This document shows positions 61,301 to 64,000 of a stretch of DNA of 64,000 nucleotides, piece after piece. A model generated the notes under the pieces. The model did not search any database, had not been told where the DNA came from, and saw nothing but the letters and a program-made list of their open reading frames with translations. A program made the position numbers and the translations under genes. Numbering within the stretch: the first letter of the stretch is position 1; the number at the start of each line of letters is the position of its first letter. The stretch is from NCBI GenBank assembly GCA_032718475.1, contig JAUCBJ010003173.1, positions 1 to 64,000 on the forward strand. Direction: 5' to 3'. This DNA is from Nemertoderma westbladi. Taxonomy: Eukaryota > Xenacoelomorpha > Nemertodermatida > Nemertodermatidae.

Positions 61301-61321
61301 CCTCCATGTACAAACGGCTAA
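52098..61321 (+). CDS. unc-4: unc-4 / UNCX paired-like homeobox transcription factor, four coding exons
   Basis: Exons 52098-52374, 52795-53000, 59789-59953 and 60800-61321 join in phase (277, 206, 165 and 522 nt) with GT-AG boundaries, giving 389 residues and a TAA stop. The homeodomain spans about 116-175: [36 protein letters not shown], then [18 protein letters not shown]. The intron between homeodomain positions 46 and 47 is the classic paired-class site, and position 50 is Q. The [15 protein letters not shown] and following [10 protein letters not shown]...TTCSGQPIS block is diagnostic of UNC-4/UNCX. Residues 342-350 (FSIDSILSK) form an eh1 Groucho-binding motif, so it is predicted to be a nuclear DNA-binding repressor. 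In other animals unc-4 specifies motor-neuron or somite fates. The N terminus is proline-rich. The rest of the C terminus ([20 protein letters not shown]) is not recognised. Exon 1 and its start are less certain than exons 2-4. Confidence 0.92.
52795..53000 (+). other. unc-4: unc-4 coding exon 2 (first three quarters of the homeodomain)
   Basis: The acceptor is TTAACTTTCAG| and the donor is GTTCAG|GTGAAA. It encodes a short linker and homeodomain positions 1-46. Confidence 0.95.
53488..54427 (+). mobile_element. 5'-truncated TTAA element in unc-4 intron 2
   Basis: The right end (CTAGTTGTAATAGGG, then TTAA at 54428-54431) and most internal modules match the element at 44684-46110. The left part before ATTCATTTGTGAATTAGTAA is missing although a poly-G run remains at 53488-53508. 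It lies in sense orientation within the 6.8-kb intron. No coding content. Confidence 0.8.
54884..55255. repeat. inverted partner of the 47.1-kb repeat
   Basis: Reverse complement of 47109-47481, inside unc-4 intron 2. Confidence 0.85.
55680..56095 (+). pseudogene. LINE ORF2 C-terminal fragment in unc-4 intron 2
   Basis: Plus-strand match to the main LINE family: ACTTAAGGGGAAGGCATGGG, GGGAGTCCATGCTGGGCTC (GSPCWAL), ATGCTACGCCGGGTTCA and a decayed DLVLWG...HGGQ end. Frameshifts and deletions throughout. Confidence 0.8.
56152..56992. mobile_element. second copy of the 14.4-kb inverted-repeat DNA element, interrupted
   Basis: The right part (about 56545-56992) is the reverse complement of 14384-14835, ending GTGTCTCGCCCCAC. 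A piece of the opposite end, CACGTTCGTGGGG-CTTCGC-CAGCA, sits at 56152-56178. Between the two lies about 360 bp absent from the 14.4-kb copy, including a tRNA-like sequence, so a SINE-like insertion is the simplest reading. Confidence 0.6.
56411..56490 (-). pseudogene. tRNA-Ser-like sequence (tRNA-derived SINE head or pseudogene)
   Basis: On the minus strand: a box-A-like TTGGCCGAATGTTTAAGG, an anticodon-loop region GTTGGAATAGAAACCCAA that would read AGA (Ser), a variable region, and a box-B GGTTCGAATC. The T stem and acceptor stem pair poorly, so this is not a functional tRNA. Confidence 0.5.
57631..57865. repeat. related empty target site for the 36.2-kb poly-G element
   Basis: Reverse complement of 36061-36176 joined directly to 38330-38456, with a single TTAA at 57745-57748. 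It documents the pre-insertion sequence. This flanking repeat of about 235 bp is itself dispersed and of unknown kind. Confidence 0.88.
59237..59525. repeat. inverted partner of the 28.7-kb repeat
   Basis: Reverse complement of 28655-28945, inside unc-4 intron 2 about 260 bp before exon 3. Confidence 0.8.
59789..59953 (+). other. unc-4: unc-4 coding exon 3 (recognition helix and family-specific tail)
   Basis: The acceptor is TTATTTAG| and the donor is CAACAG|GTGGGT. It encodes [14 protein letters not shown], then the [10 protein letters not shown] segment and a charged stretch rich in Q, R and E. Confidence 0.95.
60530..60754. mobile_element. 225-bp inverted-repeat element in unc-4 intron 3
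   Basis: Terminal inverted repeats start GGGTGTAAACGCTACGCCGA and extend through repeated CCGACAACC words. The flanks carry a direct AACAAAT (60522-60528, 60756-60762), a likely target duplication. The core on the minus strand, GGAACAGGTTACAGTGG, is shared with elements at 46.5, 20.9 and 14.25 kb. It ends 45 bp before the exon 4 acceptor. Confidence 0.85.
60800..61321 (+). other. unc-4: unc-4 coding exon 4 with eh1 motif
   Basis: The acceptor is TTCGACAG|. The frame continues [13 protein letters not shown] and ends in TAA at 61319-61321. The eh1 motif is at 61175-61201. Confidence 0.85.
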
Positions 61322-61541
61322 ATAAAAAAATACTTCAACAGTACTGAACTCAATCATGTTACCACATGAAGAAAGAAGAAAAGTTTTCACCTAAGCTTAT
61401 TAAATGGATGGTCTAATTAATTATTCTGTATTAACCTCAGTATCTCATATAATTTTCCTGTTATTGTCATTTACCGGTACAGATAGATATTGTATGATTT
61501 TATTGTTAAACTTATATTTCAATTAAATTCTATAAAATAAA
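61321..61541 (+). terminator. unc-4: candidate poly(A) signals of unc-4
   Basis: AATAAA overlaps the stop codon (61321-61326) and another lies at 61536-61541. The second, about 215 bp downstream, is the more plausible 3' end. Confidence 0.4.
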
Positions 61542-61559
61542 TCATAAAAATATCCTATG

Positions 61560-63240
61560 CTCAGTGTCAATGGTCAAGTTAGTGATAACTGATAATAATT
61601 TATATATTTCCTCATCTATTACAATTAAATTGCATTTGAAATTATTTTTTAGTTTATTGACATAATATAATAACGATAAATAATAAAGAATCAAGTATCT
61701 AATTTTTAATATTATACTATTCAGAGGACTGGAGACAGGGTGTTGCTTGAACAGCTCAAAATCTAGCTCGTAATCGAATTCCAGCTCGAAATCCAGGGAG
61801 TGAGGAGGGTGGAACAGTGCCAACTGCTATATGTAATATAAAATAACACAATGTAACATGGTACTGTAATATGAATATTTATAAAAACGCACTTACATAA
61901 TATATAATAGTATTATCTGTATAACATGCAGAAGAATAATTAGAACTCTAAGGGATAAATTTACTGTTTTCAAGTTAAAGAGGGATGGACTAATTATTTA
62001 TGTATGGAATGCTACTAATGGGTCGAGCATCACAGATAAGATCCAAGTGATGATGGATAAAGTTGAGAGAATGATTATTGAAAAGTATTTTTATGTGGAA
62101 TATTTTTATCCGGTCTTTATTAAAACAGATCCCATTTTGGACTCAGCGTAACCCCGCGCCCGAGATGTAAAACAAAGCAGAACCCATATGGGACTCTGCG
62201 TGACCCTGCGCCCGGGATGTAAAACAAAGCAGAACCCCACTGGGACTCCAGTAGAAACTCCACGGGACTCAAGCAGAAGATTAGACAGTAACTATATTAT
62301 TATATATTGTTTATCTATTGTGTCTTTAATATGTGCTGGTCTATGACAAAGGCACACCCCTAAAATATCTGATTATATGTCTGATTTCGCGGAGATTTAC
62401 ACCGAGATATGGAGCATTTTCGGAACTGTTTAATAGAAGAAATCTCTATCAGCAGATGATGAACAATTAATGGATGCCCTGTCAGCGATGATCTCTATGC
62501 ACGACTCATCACGTGTGGAATATACCACTGCTTTAACTGATCGCACAACCTCGAGGCAATAAACGGCGCGCCTGGAAACCATTACTGCTTAAAACGAACG
62601 TCCCAAGCACCTGCAACAGGACCACCTTATATCGAAGACTTTCTGCAAGAGCAGGAGTTGCAGTTCGAATCCGTTCGAATAACAGACTGCCCACCGGCAG
62701 AATTTTAGCATACCTTCCAAATTAGCATACTTGCACCAAGCAGAATCAGGATCCTCTAATGGATCCCGAGCTGTGGCCATACAATACAGTAATACAAAAT
62801 TAATGGCTCTCAAACGAAGAAAGTATAAACCTTGGGAAGAATCCTTGTCTGCCACTGAGAGAGATTCCCATCAGGTTACACAAGGCCAGAAACCAAACAC
62901 CGCAACATTCCAATACCGTTCTGGAATGTAGAAAGTCTCAAATTTGTACAAGAAACCCTTAAACATTAAGAACGCTACAGTAATCATGATATCCTAATGT
63001 TTGGCAAGACCTTTTTCACCTCCAAATCCCAAGAAATAACACATTTAATTAAACACATAGGAACGTTTTAAACGATGTGTGTGTATATGACTTTGGCATG
63101 GTTCAATGCAGTGAATTTTATTATATAAATATCGTTACATGTCAATCATATAGAAGTTACAAATTATAATAAGCTAAACAAGTACATTTCTCAATGCGAT
63201 CATTAGCAAGCTATCCCTTACAGTAATTGTAATTGATCAT
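61560..63240. other. no supported gene
   Basis: It contains a degenerate 53-bp tandem duplication at about 62130-62240 (GATGTAAAACAAAGCAGAACC twice). Short frames on both strands at 62.6-62.9 kb have no recognised domain. Confidence 0.45.
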
Positions 63241-63244
63241 TACA

Positions 63245-63442
63245 TTACAATTTTTGATAATTATTTGATCCGTTCGAGTTTTGAATTTCATGTTCATCTT
63301 TATCTAGAAATGCGGGATACAAATGCATTGGGGCTTTCTTTTCTACTCGAGCTTCCAAAAAAACATCACCATCGTCTCCATCTTGGGCCGGCTGTTTAAC
63401 CGGCTTTATCATTGTCAAACCAGATGTCAGACTGTCGAACAT
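63245..63442 (-). CDS. hypothetical 65-codon frame, possible terminal exon
   Basis: Reads MFDSLTSGLTMIKPVKQPAQ, then DGDDGDVFLEARVEKK and a polar end. Composition is protein-like rather than repeat-derived, and an acceptor-like AAAGAGTAG lies just upstream on this strand. No family is recognised and the gene would extend past a TTAA element, so it could be chance. Confidence 0.2.
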   Translation of the reverse strand: MFDSLTSGLTMIKPVKQPAQDGDDGDVFLEARVEKKAPMHLYPAFLDKDEHEIQNSNGSNNYQKL

Positions 63443-63471
63443 TTCCTTCTACTACTCTTTTGACAGTTTAA

Positions 63472-64000
63472 CCCTATTAGTACCGGGCTATAAAATGTTG
63501 TACAAATACCGGGGGGGGGGGGGGGTCATATTGACCCCCCCCCCCCCCTCTAAAATCTACAAATATTTACGAAAACGTCTGATTTTTTGTTTGTACGTAG
63601 GTATCACTTGTCTGGATCCGAACGAAAAAAAAAATTTTCGAAAAAATGTACTGGGGTGGTTATATTGCAGCACCAAATTTACAAGTAGTACACAATTTTC
63701 ACAAAATTTGAAAGTTACATTTTCGGCTAATTATTTTTAATACAGGTTTTCTGGGGTGCAAAATACATTGGAAAATATTTAAAAATGATATGATTACTAT
63801 AAATGGCTGTTTAGTCCTCGCTGCATAGGAAAAAAATGAAAAAAACAAGTAACCAGCACTTTTCAGTTAGAACACAAAATTTTAATTCACTTATACGATG
63901 CTATAAATTCACATTTTCAGGTTTTCGAGGGCGTTGATTCTAATGGAATACATTTCTAATATGCCAGATCATTGCTACTTGTATTTTGGTGCTAGCCCCA
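63472..64000 (+). mobile_element. start of another TTAA element, cut by the window end
   Basis: TTAA (63468-63471), then CCCTATTAGTACCGGGC, resembling the CCCTATTACCACTGGGG end at 44684. A G run and a C run (about 63512-63548) follow directly and could pair. The other end is outside the window. Confidence 0.6.

Overview
The window is animal nuclear DNA from a repeat-rich invertebrate. It contains a spliced unc-4-type homeobox gene, an intronless sulfotransferase gene, BEL/Pao and non-LTR retrotransposon remnants, and a large amount of minisatellite and DNA-transposon sequence. The sulfotransferase has an arthropod-like flavour, but the sequence alone does not settle the phylum. There is no operon structure, no CRISPR array and no sign of bacterial DNA.

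Layout. 1-7.87 kb is the 3' part of a BEL/Pao LTR retrotransposon. In order it carries the RNase H and integrase end of pol (with one in-frame stop), a 1-kb array of GTACC hairpin repeats, a second ORF of 826 residues in the position where env would sit, a polypurine tract and a 3' LTR. 8.3-25.2 kb has no recognisable host gene. It holds a 28-bp minisatellite, LINE tails, an inverted-repeat DNA element, a satellite of about 620 bp (15.4-19.0 kb), a 39-bp minisatellite (21.1-22.15 kb) and further mobile-element scraps. 25.27-26.29 kb is an intact cytosolic sulfotransferase gene. 26.9-32 kb is dominated by copies of one LINE family plus a 412-bp foldback element with poly-C/poly-G arms. 32-46.3 kb holds a 23-bp satellite, two nested TTAA-flanked DNA transposons (the inner one carries a broken piggyBac-type transposase), an element with tandem-repeat ends, and a 6.5-kb 63-bp minisatellite that is itself interrupted by another TTAA element. 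52.1-61.3 kb is the unc-4/UNCX gene in four coding exons; its 6.8-kb second intron is full of the same repeat families. The last 0.5 kb begins yet another TTAA element.

The two host genes are unrelated in function: one is a neural/mesodermal transcription factor and the other a conjugating enzyme. The rest is best read as layered transposon insertions. Several can be ordered because the window also contains related uninterrupted copies of their target sites.

The most notable candidate for something undescribed is the BEL/Pao second ORF. It looks like a DEDD-type 3'-5' exonuclease-like domain joined to three CCHC zinc knuckles. The best-supported structural result is the nested pair of TTAA elements, both with recognisable empty sites in the same window.
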